Shown here: piece after piece, positions 10,036-20,155 of the stretch
Position numbering within the stretch: position 1 is the first letter of the stretch
Layout of the letters: the number at the start of each line of letters is the position of its first letter
Source: Silvanigrellaceae bacterium
GTDB taxonomy: Bacteria > Bdellovibrionota_B > Oligoflexia > Silvanigrellales > CANGWC01
Assembly (NCBI GenBank): GCA_947457515.1
Contig: CANGWC010000007.1
Coordinates: forward strand, 1-40,295
Direction of reading: 5' to 3'
Length of the DNA: 40,295 nucleotides
Made by a program: the position numbers and the translations under genes
Notes under the pieces: generated by a model
What the model was told of the DNA's origin: nothing
The model's database searches: none
Seen by the model: only the letters and a program-made list of their open reading frames with translations

Positions 10036-11460
10036 CTATTTAGTCAGATCTTTGGGTGCTTTTTCATCCGCTAAACCACCAGTACCATTCATACGAGAGA
10101 ATGCATCTAACCATTTAGCATCCACTTTATAAACCTGAGGATATCCAGCAAGTCTTATATAAATGCTTTTATCAGAAGAAGGAGTCTTCTTCCCGATAAG
10201 CACTTTAAGAGGCTTGTTCTTCTCAGGAGATTTAAATTCAAATGTAAATGAATTTTGAGGCTTATCTAAACCATAGATAGGAAGAAGTTTAGGGTTATCA
10301 ATGATCTCTTCTGCAAGAAGGTATTCCCAATCTGCAAAGAACTGCACAGCGTCTCTATCTGAAACTTTAGACTCTGGTGTTTTGGTTTCTTTAGAAGCAT
10401 CAGCTTGAGAAACAAAGTACCAATCAGCATTTTCTCTACGGAATCTGCGTTTAGAATCAGTTTGGATAAAAGCAATATCTTCAACGGGGAAAGGTTGAAG
10501 AATTTTTTTATCTCTGAGGAAGAATAAATCAGGATTAAATTCAGACCAACTGCTCAAAGGTATTTCACCTAAACCACCGTCCTTCATAGTGATGTACATA
10601 TTATTGGGTGTTTTACCCATAGAAAACGTTTGAAGAAGTTTATCTTTTTCTCCAAATATTTGCACTTCACCTTCAGGTTGATTCTGAATTCCTAAACTTT
10701 TAAGAAACGGTAAGGTTTGGTTTTCTTTTTCAATGACTTTACCGACTTTGCCCCGACTATATCGATCTATCAAAATAGCGATATTGTTAGCATCTGCTAA
10801 AAGTTTTTTAGGTTGGGTGATGTTCCAAACCCCTTCGAGTTTTTCTAAAACAAATCTTTCTCCATGCTTGATAATAATTTTTTGAACATCGGAAATATTG
10901 AAATCTCCAGGCATTTTTGTACGAATCTCAGCAAAGTTTTTTTGGAGGTTTTTGAATGCTGACGCAGGAAGAACTAGAAGATCAGAGGATTGACTGGATT
11001 GAGCATAAACAGATCCAGTTCCTATCCCCAATTCGTTACCTAAGTAGAGACCGATTTCAGATTTATCATCTGTTTTTAAGGAAACTACGATCCTAGGATT
11101 TTTAAGACCATATTTATCTTCTTCAGATTTGGTATTCTTCTCTTCAGAAATCCTTTGATCGATGGAGAGTGTCTTAAGATGTTCTAGAATAGAGTTAACA
11201 GCATCTTGAGCAGGTCTTATGTTAGGAGTGGGTTTAACAATTGTCCATTCCGACGCAGCATCTTTACGTTGAAACACAAAAGATTCAGCTAATGTTTTAA
11301 GATGAATTTCTAAAACTTTTTCTGAGGTAAAGTCTAAGGCGATACCTTGAACTCGTTTGGTTTCTTGTTCTTTTTTTGTATAGAATTCATCTATATAATA
11401 GCTACCTATAGCTATACCAATTACAGCTAGGCTTAAAAGAATTTTAGCCCAAAATTTCAT
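10036..11460 (-). CDS. DUF4340-type protein of the Gld ABC-export cluster
   Basis: Single N-terminal TM (MKFWAKILLSLAVIGIAIGSYYI), DUF4340-like repeats (WTIVKPTPNIRPAQDAVNSILEHLKTL; YGLKNPRIVVSLKTD), 4-bp overlap with the upstream gldG-like gene. Start trimmed from 11541. Confidence 0.8.
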   Translation of the reverse strand: MKFWAKILLSLAVIGIAIGSYYIDEFYTKKEQETKRVQGIALDFTSEKVLEIHLKTLAESFVFQRKDAASEWTIVKPTPNIRPAQDAVNSILEHLKTLSIDQRISEEKNTKSEEDKYGLKNPRIVVSLKTDDKSEIGLYLGNELGIGTGSVYAQSSQSSDLLVLPASAFKNLQKNFAEIRTKMPGDFNISDVQKIIIKHGERFVLEKLEGVWNITQPKKLLADANNIAILIDRYSRGKVGKVIEKENQTLPFLKSLGIQNQPEGEVQIFGEKDKLLQTFSMGKTPNNMYITMKDGGLGEIPLSSWSEFNPDLFFLRDKKILQPFPVEDIAFIQTDSKRRFRRENADWYFVSQADASKETKTPESKVSDRDAVQFFADWEYLLAEEIIDNPKLLPIYGLDKPQNSFTFEFKSPEKNKPLKVLIGKKTPSSDKSIYIRLAGYPQVYKVDAKWLDAFSRMNGTGGLADEKAPKDLTK

Positions 11461-13073
11461 GCTGTACGTCTCCTCATCCAAATGTAAAAGCCCATAAGTG
11501 CTGTTAAAATAGGAAGGATTCCTGTGAATAATAGAAGCCATCCTGCGGGATTCTTTTGAATATCAAAAGGCTTTGGATCAAAATCTTTATTAGGAATACT
11601 GATGAGTTCCTTATCTTGATACATCTGCGCTACGGCTAATGGAAGAATTTGAGCATTAGCTGGTGCGGCTCTTTCATAAACACCTGCAACTTCAAATCCT
11701 AATAGAACAACTTCTCCAGGGAATTTATCATCACCTTTTGACTCAGGATCGAGATAACTGGGTTTATCTATCACAACATGTACGCCTACTGGGTATGTTT
11801 TTTGAGTATCAAAATGGGGATTAAACTTTAAATTTAAAGGACCCTCTAGAGGAAGTTTACGTCTTTGGTCTTCCGATAAAGTGACAGGACCTGCATGAAA
11901 TGCACTCATGATGACTGTCTGTTTCAAGACATCTTTATGAGGATTATCAGCTAATATGGTGATAGACCTAGCCCCATCCGCAAGAGCAATGTCTTGAGGG
12001 CGGAATGCCGCACTCATTGGTGATTCTTTATTAAATTCACCAATCACAACAGGCGGTCTCATAGGAGCTAATTGCATCAGTTGTTTACCGAGTTCAGTGG
12101 CTCCCTGGTTTCCTAAAAGAACATTATTATCTAATTGGATACCAATATCAGAAAGGAGACTTGTTAAGCCTAAAGGACGATAGGGATTCACTGTAAGGAT
12201 GAGTTTTCCACCTCTCGCAAGAAGCTTTCTCAAAGATTTTTCAGTCACACTATTGTAGGCAACTTGAGTTGATCCCCCGATAACAAGCTGAGCATCAACG
12301 GGTAAGGCCCCGGCAGACACAGCGTGTTCTTTAGGATCATAGGCTCGATTACGAAGAACATCAGCAATACCTGCATATGTTTTTTCAGATTCTCCTGTGA
12401 TGGTTGGTTCACCACTTCCGCCAAGGAAATAAACGGCTTTTTTAGATTTAATGAGTCCAATGATTCCGTTAGTTAATCGACTTTCTGTTACCTTTCCTGA
12501 GATTTCATTCCTGTTATCTTCTGATAAAATAATGAGTCTTGAATAACCTGTAGGTTTGATTTTTTGGAGTAAAGGAACATTCCTAAAGTCAACTTGTGTT
12601 GATTTTATTTTGGAACTTCTCTCTGTATATAACTGACGTAAATGAGAGTTTTGTTCACAGTATCTTTCCCGGGGATCAGAAGAATCAATACAATAAATTT
12701 CGACTTCTTTGTCTAAAGAATCTAGGTATTTTTCTGTTTCTTCACTCAGAGAGTTCACTTTCCTTTGAGTCAAATCAAAGGTTGTGGAAAATCTTGGTCT
12801 ATTTAAAACAACAGTGATAGAAACAATGACTCCAATTCCTATAATGCTAGAAAGCACAATCTGCGCAAAATACTTAGGTGCAAATTTTTCTTTATCTTCA
12901 GAAAGCTTATCTCCTTTTTTAGGAAATAGAATTGAAAAGAGTGTTGATGCAAAAAAGAACACAACAATATAAGGAGCAAAAGGATGTTTTGCAGCCAAAG
13001 ATTGCCACATTAAAAGAGCAATTAAGCCGCCTAGAATACACCCAATAGATATCTCAAGTTTGTATTTTTTCAT
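11457..13073 (-). CDS. GldG-like ABC-type auxiliary membrane protein
   Basis: N-terminal TM segments, then FDLTQRKVNSLSEETEKYLDSLDKEVEIYCIDS and a GGxGEPTI segment typical of GldG/uncharacterised ABC transport proteins; C-terminal TM. Start trimmed to MKKYK. Confidence 0.82.
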   Translation of the reverse strand: MKKYKLEISIGCILGGLIALLMWQSLAAKHPFAPYIVVFFFASTLFSILFPKKGDKLSEDKEKFAPKYFAQIVLSSIIGIGVIVSITVVLNRPRFSTTFDLTQRKVNSLSEETEKYLDSLDKEVEIYCIDSSDPRERYCEQNSHLRQLYTERSSKIKSTQVDFRNVPLLQKIKPTGYSRLIILSEDNRNEISGKVTESRLTNGIIGLIKSKKAVYFLGGSGEPTITGESEKTYAGIADVLRNRAYDPKEHAVSAGALPVDAQLVIGGSTQVAYNSVTEKSLRKLLARGGKLILTVNPYRPLGLTSLLSDIGIQLDNNVLLGNQGATELGKQLMQLAPMRPPVVIGEFNKESPMSAAFRPQDIALADGARSITILADNPHKDVLKQTVIMSAFHAGPVTLSEDQRRKLPLEGPLNLKFNPHFDTQKTYPVGVHVVIDKPSYLDPESKGDDKFPGEVVLLGFEVAGVYERAAPANAQILPLAVAQMYQDKELISIPNKDFDPKPFDIQKNPAGWLLLFTGILPILTALMGFYIWMRRRTA

Positions 13074-13801
13074 TATACCCTCCAACGTTTACTTTCTAAG
13101 ATCATACGACTTAGAAAGAGAAATATTCCGCATATAGAAACATAGATCATTAAACTTCCCGTTTTAACAATCCCTCGAGTCATTTCATTACCTAATTCTA
13201 ATAGGTTCACACTCTTGGAATACCATTCTGGCATCCCTGTAATATAGGCAGAAAATAGGAAAAGAATAATAAAGAATACGGAACCTAAATAACTGATAAC
13301 CGCATTCTTAGAAAGAGATGCAATAAACATACTAATGGAAATGATTGCAGCAGAGTTTAAAAGCATGGCTAACCATCCTGCAGCTATCACTTTAAGATCT
13401 GGAGTGGAAAAAACAAATACAAATAGAGGATAAATAAGCATACAGCATGTGATAACAAGGAAATACCCTGTAATTGCAGAAAACTTTCCGATCATAATCT
13501 CCCAAGTTGTGATGGGAGCTGAAGCTTGAAGTCTGTATGTACCAGAAGCTAATTCTTCTGTAATAACTTTCATAGTGAAAATAGGAATAATAAAAATGTT
13601 AATATAATTCAAAAATCCTACAAGATTACTGAGGATTTCGCTTGCTGGGTCTACTGCTTGCCCTCTGGCTAAGAGTTGACTTGTCACGATAAAGAAAAGT
13701 AATCCAGCTACAAGAAAGATAATACATGATGCTATCCATCCCACAGGTGTCCCAAAAAAACCTTTAAAGTCTCTTTCAGCTATGGCTAATATTGCTTTCA
13801 T
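13073..13801 (-). CDS. ABC-2 type permease (GldF-like)
   Basis: 242 aa, about six TM segments; MKAILAIAERDFKGFFGTPVGWI start and VITEELASGTYRLQASAPITTWEIMIGK. Confidence 0.85.
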   Translation of the reverse strand: MKAILAIAERDFKGFFGTPVGWIASCIIFLVAGLLFFIVTSQLLARGQAVDPASEILSNLVGFLNYINIFIIPIFTMKVITEELASGTYRLQASAPITTWEIMIGKFSAITGYFLVITCCMLIYPLFVFVFSTPDLKVIAAGWLAMLLNSAAIISISMFIASLSKNAVISYLGSVFFIILFLFSAYITGMPEWYSKSVNLLELGNEMTRGIVKTGSLMIYVSICGIFLFLSRMILESKRWRV

Positions 13802-14736
13802 TCTTGACCTCCGATGACGGGCTGTTTCTTAATCACATCAAAGAATAGAGATTCTAGACCAGTCTTGTGTTCTTCTAAGCCATAAACAGATATTCCTGAC
13901 TCTATAGCTTTTTTATTTAATTCAACAAGATGAGATTTGAGATTCTTTTGATCTTCATCTTTAAACGTGAAGCGAACTTTATCTTCATGAACTGTAGCTT
14001 CTGTGATGTATGATTGAGATTTCACCCAACCTAAAGCAGAAGTCACATCTCCCACAACAGAAAGACAATATGCAGGTTTAGCATCCAAAGAAAGTGATGT
14101 GGTTGCTGCAATATGTCCTTGATTAATGATAATCACATCTTCACAAGTTGCTTGAACTTCTGAAAGAATATGTGAACTCATAATCACAGTTCTATCCTGA
14201 GAGAGTTTCTTAATCAGATTACGAATCAGTAAAATTTGATTAGGATCTAAACCCTCTGTAGGTTCATCCAAGATTAAGACTGATGGTTGATGAACTAATG
14301 CTGAACATAAGGCAACCCTTTGTCGATAACCTTTGGATAAGTTACCAATAATACGATGTGCAACATCTTTAACATCACAATCTTCTATGACTTTTTCGAC
14401 ATAAGATTTTTGCTTGGATTTAGGAACACCTCTAATTTTAGAAACATAGGAAATAAAATCACTGACTTTCATTTCTAAGTGCAGTGGAGGGTTATCTGGA
14501 AGATATCCCACTTTAGCTTTGACTTCTTGTGGTTGAGTGACCACATCTAAGCCGCAAACTTTAACGGATCCATCACTTGGACCCAGTAAGCCGGATAAAA
14601 TATCCATAGTTGTTGATTTACCTGAACCATTAGGACCAAGTAATCCACAAACTCTACCTACACCTACAGAAAATGATATCCCATGAAGAACTTTTCTTTC
14701 TCCATAAAGCTTTGTTAGACCGCTAACTTCTATCAT
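13798..14736 (-). CDS. ABC transporter ATP-binding protein (GldA-like)
   Basis: Walker A GPNGSGKST, signature LSKGYRQRVALCSAL, Walker B VLILDEPTEGLD. Confidence 0.95.
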   Translation of the reverse strand: MIEVSGLTKLYGERKVLHGISFSVGVGRVCGLLGPNGSGKSTTMDILSGLLGPSDGSVKVCGLDVVTQPQEVKAKVGYLPDNPPLHLEMKVSDFISYVSKIRGVPKSKQKSYVEKVIEDCDVKDVAHRIIGNLSKGYRQRVALCSALVHQPSVLILDEPTEGLDPNQILLIRNLIKKLSQDRTVIMSSHILSEVQATCEDVIIINQGHIAATTSLSLDAKPAYCLSVVGDVTSALGWVKSQSYITEATVHEDKVRFTFKDEDQKNLKSHLVELNKKAIESGISVYGLEEHKTGLESLFFDVIKKQPVIGGQE

Positions 14737-14864
14737 TAATTACTCCGATAATCTATTTACACCCCATTATAGGTAGAAATATTGATGAGTCAATTTAATG
14801 ATACCTCTATCCTCAATCTTAAGGATGTCCTAAAATTTTTTTATACCATGAAAAAATTAATACT

Positions 14865-15377
14865 ATGAGCAAACGTGATTTCGATGATACTAACCTCACT
14901 AAAAAGGTTGTAGAACTTAATAAAAAAGCTATGAAGAAGTCTAAAGTCGTGAGTATTTTAGAGTATAAAAAAATTCATGATCTTCCTAAATTCAAAACAC
15001 TTCTTGTGGTTGATGATGAAAAAATGATCTGTCAGGTTGTGAAAAGAATTTTTGAAAAGGAAAATTTTCGAGTTTTATCTGCTAAAGATGCCATGGAATT
15101 CTCTCATATGATTTCTAATATTGAAATTGATGTCGTTCTTTTAGATATCAATTTACCTTGGGTTAGTGGTTATGATCTTTGTCTTTTATTAAAGAATCAT
15201 CCCACCTTAAAAGAGGTTCCTGTCATTTTTATTTCAGGGAATATCGCAGATAAAGATGTGGAAAAAGGTTATCACGTGGGTTGTGATGATTACGTTAAAA
15301 AACCTTTTGATATGACGGAAATCCAAAATGCAGTCAATAAAGCACTGACATTAGAAAGACCTCGCCCTGCTGTCTAA
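14865..15377 (+). CDS. Receiver-domain-only response regulator
   Basis: LLVVDDEKMI, DVVLLDINLPWVSGYDLC, PVIFISG, DDYVKKPFD; about 45-aa basic N-terminal extension; no output domain. Confidence 0.93.
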   Translation: MSKRDFDDTNLTKKVVELNKKAMKKSKVVSILEYKKIHDLPKFKTLLVVDDEKMICQVVKRIFEKENFRVLSAKDAMEFSHMISNIEIDVVLLDINLPWVSGYDLCLLLKNHPTLKEVPVIFISGNIADKDVEKGYHVGCDDYVKKPFDMTEIQNAVNKALTLERPRPAV

Positions 15378-16183
15378 TATCCTACTTTAACTAGGGTTAA
15401 CCCTTTGCCTGGAGCACAAGTACCTGTCTTTGTTCTATCCCCATGAATAAAAGCTTGTTCAAGGGTATCCTCAGGCAGTTTACCTAAAAAAACATCTACA
15501 GCTGTACCCACCATATTACGGATCATCTGCTTTAAAAAACTTTTGCCATAAATGTGTATGATTTTGTGTTCAGGATATTCTGGATCCTCTGTTAAAAAGA
15601 TCTGATCTATAGTTTTAAAAGGATTAAATGCATTACAGTCCTTTGCTCTGAAAGCAGAAAAATTATGATCTCCTTGATATTTATGTAGAATATTTCTTAA
15701 TTTTTCTAAAGAATCAGGTTGATTCCAAATCTCTTGATAACCTCTTTGTTCCCAAACTCTTCCCAGTAAGTGATGTAAGACATGACTTCCCGTCCAAATT
15801 TCATATCGATAATATTTATAAAGAGCATCATACCGAGCATGAAACCCTTCATGAGTTTCTTCAATACGATAGATAATTAATGTCACTTTAAATAATGATC
15901 GAAATATACCATTAAGACTTGCAAAAATTCTTTCTAATTCTAAAGAAGTCTGTGTTTTAAAGTTAACAATGTAACCTAAAGCATGAACACCTGCATCTAA
16001 CCGACTACAGCCACAAGGCTCAATGATTTCTCCTGACGTTAAGATTTCCCAAGCTTTCTTAAAAGTATCTAATACCGTGGGAGATGAGTGTTTTTGGGTC
16101 TGTGTCCCATGGAAGTCTTTCCCATTAAAACTTAAAACAACTTTAAGATTTCTAGATGGATGTTTTGATGAGGAGGAGTGCAT
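15374..16183 (-). CDS. truA: tRNA pseudouridine(38-40) synthase
   Basis: SRLDAGVHALGYIVNF catalytic motif; YDALYKYYRYEIW; KSFLKQMIRNMVGTAVDV; GKGLTLVKVGY end. Confidence 0.95.
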   Translation of the reverse strand: MHSSSSKHPSRNLKVVLSFNGKDFHGTQTQKHSSPTVLDTFKKAWEILTSGEIIEPCGCSRLDAGVHALGYIVNFKTQTSLELERIFASLNGIFRSLFKVTLIIYRIEETHEGFHARYDALYKYYRYEIWTGSHVLHHLLGRVWEQRGYQEIWNQPDSLEKLRNILHKYQGDHNFSAFRAKDCNAFNPFKTIDQIFLTEDPEYPEHKIIHIYGKSFLKQMIRNMVGTAVDVFLGKLPEDTLEQAFIHGDRTKTGTCAPGKGLTLVKVGY

Positions 16184-18185
16184 GTCTACGGATCACTTTG
16201 ATTTTGTCTCTCAGTAAAGAAGCTTTTTCAAACTCCATTCTTTGAGCAGCTTCTTTCATATCAGAAGACATTTTCTCAAGAATAGAAGAAAGTTTGTCTT
16301 CATCTCTAAAAAGAGTGATATCTCCAATACCAACTAATGCCCAATGAATATCTTTTTCTCCTACGGGGCTTTCTAAAGAATACAGGCTTTTTAATTCTGG
16401 TGGGATAGCTTTAGAAATGGTTGTAGGAGTGATGTTATGGAGAGTGTTATATTCTTTTTGTATGACTCTTCTTCGTTGGGTCTCATCCATACATTGTTTC
16501 ATACTGGGAGTGATCTTATCTCCGTAAAGAATCACTCGACTTTGATGATTTCTTGCAGCTCTTCCTACGATTTGAATCAGACTTCTTGTACTTCTTAAGA
16601 AGCCTTCTTTATCTGCATCTAATATAGCAACTAAAGCAACTTCAGGGAGATCTAGTCCTTCTCTTAAAAGATTAATTCCTACTAGAGTGGAATATTCTCC
16701 TCTGCGAAGATCTCTGAGAATCTCTACTCTTTCTATACTATCAATATCGGAGTGAAGATATCGAGCTTTAATGCCTTTTTCTTTCATAAATAATGAGATT
16801 TCTTCAGACATTTTTTTAGTGAGAGTCACAATTAAAGATCTGAAACCTTTAGCTTCGCAGTTCTTAATTTCTTCCATCACATCTTGAATTTGACCATCTG
16901 CTTTTTTAACAATAATTTCAGGATCTTCTAATCCAGTTGGACGAATCACTTGTTCAACAATAGCACCTTTTGCTTCTCGCATTTCAAAATCACCGGGAGT
17001 CGCAGAAACAGAAATGATCTGTCCACATCGAGACATAAATTCCTCAAAATTTAAGGGTCTATTATCAAGAGCTGCATTCAAACGAAATCCAAAATTCACT
17101 AAGTTTTCTTTACGAGCACGATCTCCTCTATACATGCCACTGATTTGAGGAAATGTAATATGACTTTCGTCTATGACAATTAAGGCATTTTTGGGAAGAT
17201 AATCTAAAAGAGTTGGTGGAGGCTCTCCTGAAACTCTGCCATCGAGATATCGAGAATAATTTTCGACCCCTTGACAAAACCCTATCTCTCTCATCATCTC
17301 TAAATCATGCAAGGTTCTTCTCTCTAATCTTTCCGCCTCTGTCCATTTGCCTTGATGTTTAAAGATTTCAACTTCTAGAACCATATCTTTATAAATTTCA
17401 GTCATAATATCACTGAGTGTTTCAGGATCTGTTACATAATGACTGCAAGGATAAATAAAACATTGTTTTAATGATTCTATCTTCTTTAAAAGCAGATTAT
17501 CCATAAGATATAAGGCTTCTATGGTATTCCCACAAAATTCAATTCTAAAAGAACGTTCTCTTTCAGAAGCAGGAACCACCTCTACCGTATCTCCTCGAAC
17601 CCTAAAGATTCCTCTTTCTAAAGAAATGTCATTTCTTTTATAGTTAACCTCTAAAAGTTTTTTTAAGAATTCATCTCTTCCTAAATCTTGACCTATTTTT
17701 AGGTTAATCACAGAGCGATGATACGCTTTAGGATCTCCTAAACCATAAAGACAACTGACAGAAGAAATGATGATGACATCTTTTCTTTCTGTTAAAGACT
17801 GCGTTGTACTATGCCGCATAATATCTATGTCTTGATTAATCGTTGATGCTTTAGCAATAAAAGTATCTGAAGAAGGCAAATAAACTTCTGGCTGATAATA
17901 ATCATAATAACTGATGAAATATTCTACAGGATTCTTAGGAAAGAATTCTCGAAATTCTTGAAAGAGTTGTGCGGCTAAAGTTTTATTGGGAGCTACGACA
18001 AGTGCTGGCCGTTGGCACTCTTCAATGATATTAGCAATAGTAAAAGTTTTACCTGAACCGGTAACTCCTAAAAGCACCTGATGAGCTAGACCTTGATCTA
18101 ATCCCTCTTTAAGCTTTTGGATTGCCTGTATTTGATCCCCTTGGGGTTTCCATAAAGAAGAAAGTTCGAATCTATGACTATTCAT
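16152..18185 (-). CDS. uvrB: UvrABC system protein B
   Basis: LLGVTGSGKTFTIANII; SYYDYYQPEVYLPSSDTFIAK; DESHITFPQISGMYRGDRARK; IQIVGRAARN; C-terminal UVR motif. Confidence 0.98.
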   Translation of the reverse strand: MNSHRFELSSLWKPQGDQIQAIQKLKEGLDQGLAHQVLLGVTGSGKTFTIANIIEECQRPALVVAPNKTLAAQLFQEFREFFPKNPVEYFISYYDYYQPEVYLPSSDTFIAKASTINQDIDIMRHSTTQSLTERKDVIIISSVSCLYGLGDPKAYHRSVINLKIGQDLGRDEFLKKLLEVNYKRNDISLERGIFRVRGDTVEVVPASERERSFRIEFCGNTIEALYLMDNLLLKKIESLKQCFIYPCSHYVTDPETLSDIMTEIYKDMVLEVEIFKHQGKWTEAERLERRTLHDLEMMREIGFCQGVENYSRYLDGRVSGEPPPTLLDYLPKNALIVIDESHITFPQISGMYRGDRARKENLVNFGFRLNAALDNRPLNFEEFMSRCGQIISVSATPGDFEMREAKGAIVEQVIRPTGLEDPEIIVKKADGQIQDVMEEIKNCEAKGFRSLIVTLTKKMSEEISLFMKEKGIKARYLHSDIDSIERVEILRDLRRGEYSTLVGINLLREGLDLPEVALVAILDADKEGFLRSTRSLIQIVGRAARNHQSRVILYGDKITPSMKQCMDETQRRRVIQKEYNTLHNITPTTISKAIPPELKSLYSLESPVGEKDIHWALVGIGDITLFRDEDKLSSILEKMSSDMKEAAQRMEFEKASLLRDKIKVIRRHALLLIKTSI

Positions 18186-19511
18186 AAAATAATTAAAGGA
18201 GAAATTCCCTTAGGTCCTATCACTTTGAATGGTTGGGTCAGGACCTACAGACAATCTAAAAACGTTGGATTTATTCAATTGTATGATGGGTCGTGTTCTA
18301 AAGATTTGCAAATCGTAATATCTCCACCTCAAGGTACATTTCTAACAGGAGATTGTATTAAAGTGAATGGGGAATTGATCCCAAGCCCTAAACCTTTGCA
18401 GCCTTTTGAAGTTTCTTGTCACTCCTGGGAGCTTCTAGGCTCTTCTCAGGGGGATGCTTACCCCCTCCAGAAGAAAAACATGACTTATGAATATCTTCGA
18501 GAAATTGCTCATCTCAGACCAAGAACATCTACTTTTTCTAGTATTTTTCGACTCAGATCTCATATTTGTTATGCCATTCATGAGTTTTTTAATCTTCAAA
18601 ATTTTTTCTATGTGAATACACCTATTTTAACCACAAATGATGGAGAAGGAGGAAGTTCTCCTTTTAGAGTGACAACTCTTGATCCAGGAGAAAAAGATTT
18701 TTCTCAAGACTTTTTTAAAGAACCTTCTCTCCTTTGTGTGACAGGTCAATTAGAAGCAGAACTTTTAGCTATGGGTCTTGGGAAAGTTTATACATTTGGG
18801 CCTACTTTTAGAGCAGAAAACTCCCATACCACTCGTCATCTTTCTGAATTTTGGATGATTGAACCAGAAATGGCCTTTGCGGATCTCAGACAAAACCAAA
18901 CCTTAGCTCTTGATCTTCTCAAATTTGTTGTAAAAAAAATTCTGACAAATCATAGCGATGAATTAGAATGTCTTCAAAAATTTGATATTCATCCTCCTTT
19001 AGATTCATTAGAAAAGTTTTTATCTACCCCCCACAGTCTGATTTCTTACACTGATGCTGTAGAGCTTGTTCAAAAAAGCAAAGTCTCTTTTGAAAAACAA
19101 ATCTCTTGGGGAGATGATCTTCAAACAGAACATGAACGTTACCTCTGTGAAAAAGTTTATAATGGACCACTTATTATCGAAAATTATCCTAAATCACTTA
19201 AAGCTTTCTATATGTATGTGAATGATGATGACAAAACAGTTGCAGCTATGGATATTCTTGTACCTGGGATGGGAGAGCTGATTGGAGGTAGTCAAAGAGA
19301 GCATCGTTTAGATATTCTAGAGAAGCAAATGATAGATAAACATATTCCTATTGATAAATTTCAATGGTATTTAGATACCCGAAGATTTGGAACATGTCCT
19401 CATAGTGGTTTTGGATTAGGTCTTGAAAGACTGATCTCATGGATAACAGGTGTTATCAATGTAAGAGACGCTATCCCTTTCCCACGAACACCTGGAAACT
19501 GTGTTTTCTAA
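18174..19511 (+). CDS. asnS: Asparaginyl-tRNA synthetase
   Basis: Class II motifs: RAENSHTTRHLSEFWMIEPEMAFAD and GLGLERLISWITGVINVRDAIPFPRTPG. Confidence 0.96.
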   Translation: MTIHKIIKGEIPLGPITLNGWVRTYRQSKNVGFIQLYDGSCSKDLQIVISPPQGTFLTGDCIKVNGELIPSPKPLQPFEVSCHSWELLGSSQGDAYPLQKKNMTYEYLREIAHLRPRTSTFSSIFRLRSHICYAIHEFFNLQNFFYVNTPILTTNDGEGGSSPFRVTTLDPGEKDFSQDFFKEPSLLCVTGQLEAELLAMGLGKVYTFGPTFRAENSHTTRHLSEFWMIEPEMAFADLRQNQTLALDLLKFVVKKILTNHSDELECLQKFDIHPPLDSLEKFLSTPHSLISYTDAVELVQKSKVSFEKQISWGDDLQTEHERYLCEKVYNGPLIIENYPKSLKAFYMYVNDDDKTVAAMDILVPGMGELIGGSQREHRLDILEKQMIDKHIPIDKFQWYLDTRRFGTCPHSGFGLGLERLISWITGVINVRDAIPFPRTPGNCVF

Positions 19512-19513
19512 AG

Positions 19514-20152
19514 CTAGTTACTTTCTTGGTACGCAACCCTTTTAACTAGCTGAATATAATCATTCAAACCTTTAAGCATCGAATCTATCAATTCCTGAAC
19601 TTCTCTACTTTTTCTTTGTCTACTTTGAATGAGACCTGGTTTTATTTCTGTCAGATAAATATTTGATTCTTTTATTTTTAAAATAGACGTCCTAATGTCA
19701 ATTGATAGGGTTTTAAGAGTACTTCTTAGCATAAGGGCATTTAAAATATTAATTAATCGCTCTGAAATACTATTAATCTGATGAGTTATATTTAAAAATT
19801 CCGCTTTTATCTTTTCCGGTGTTTGTTGACTTACTAGATTTCCCTCTAATCTTTTTGATAAAACTTGATATGCTGAATAAATATTCTCTAATTTTTCTTT
19901 ATAATAAGGGTCTTTAGATTTATCTCCAAAATAAACTTTCCGAATCACTCCAGTTGTTATAATGATAAAAACACCTACCAGCACTAGAGTTTGAATGAGT
20001 TTTACATCGTCTAATTCTACTTCTTCTTCATCATCAATTTTAGAGGATAAATTAATTCGATAACCTTCATCAAGACTTAAAGTTTCATCAGCTAATACAA
20101 AACTACTGGGAATAAAGCTTAGTAATATGGTTAAAAATATCTTATACATCAT
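19514..20152 (-). CDS. Uncharacterised secreted/membrane protein
   Basis: 212 aa; signal peptide, one TM (TLVLVGVFIIITTGVIRKVYF), helical C-terminal domain. No family recognised. Confidence 0.6.
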   Translation of the reverse strand: MMYKIFLTILLSFIPSSFVLADETLSLDEGYRINLSSKIDDEEEVELDDVKLIQTLVLVGVFIIITTGVIRKVYFGDKSKDPYYKEKLENIYSAYQVLSKRLEGNLVSQQTPEKIKAEFLNITHQINSISERLINILNALMLRSTLKTLSIDIRTSILKIKESNIYLTEIKPGLIQSRQRKSREVQELIDSMLKGLNDYIQLVKRVAYQESN

Positions 20153-20155
20153 CTT

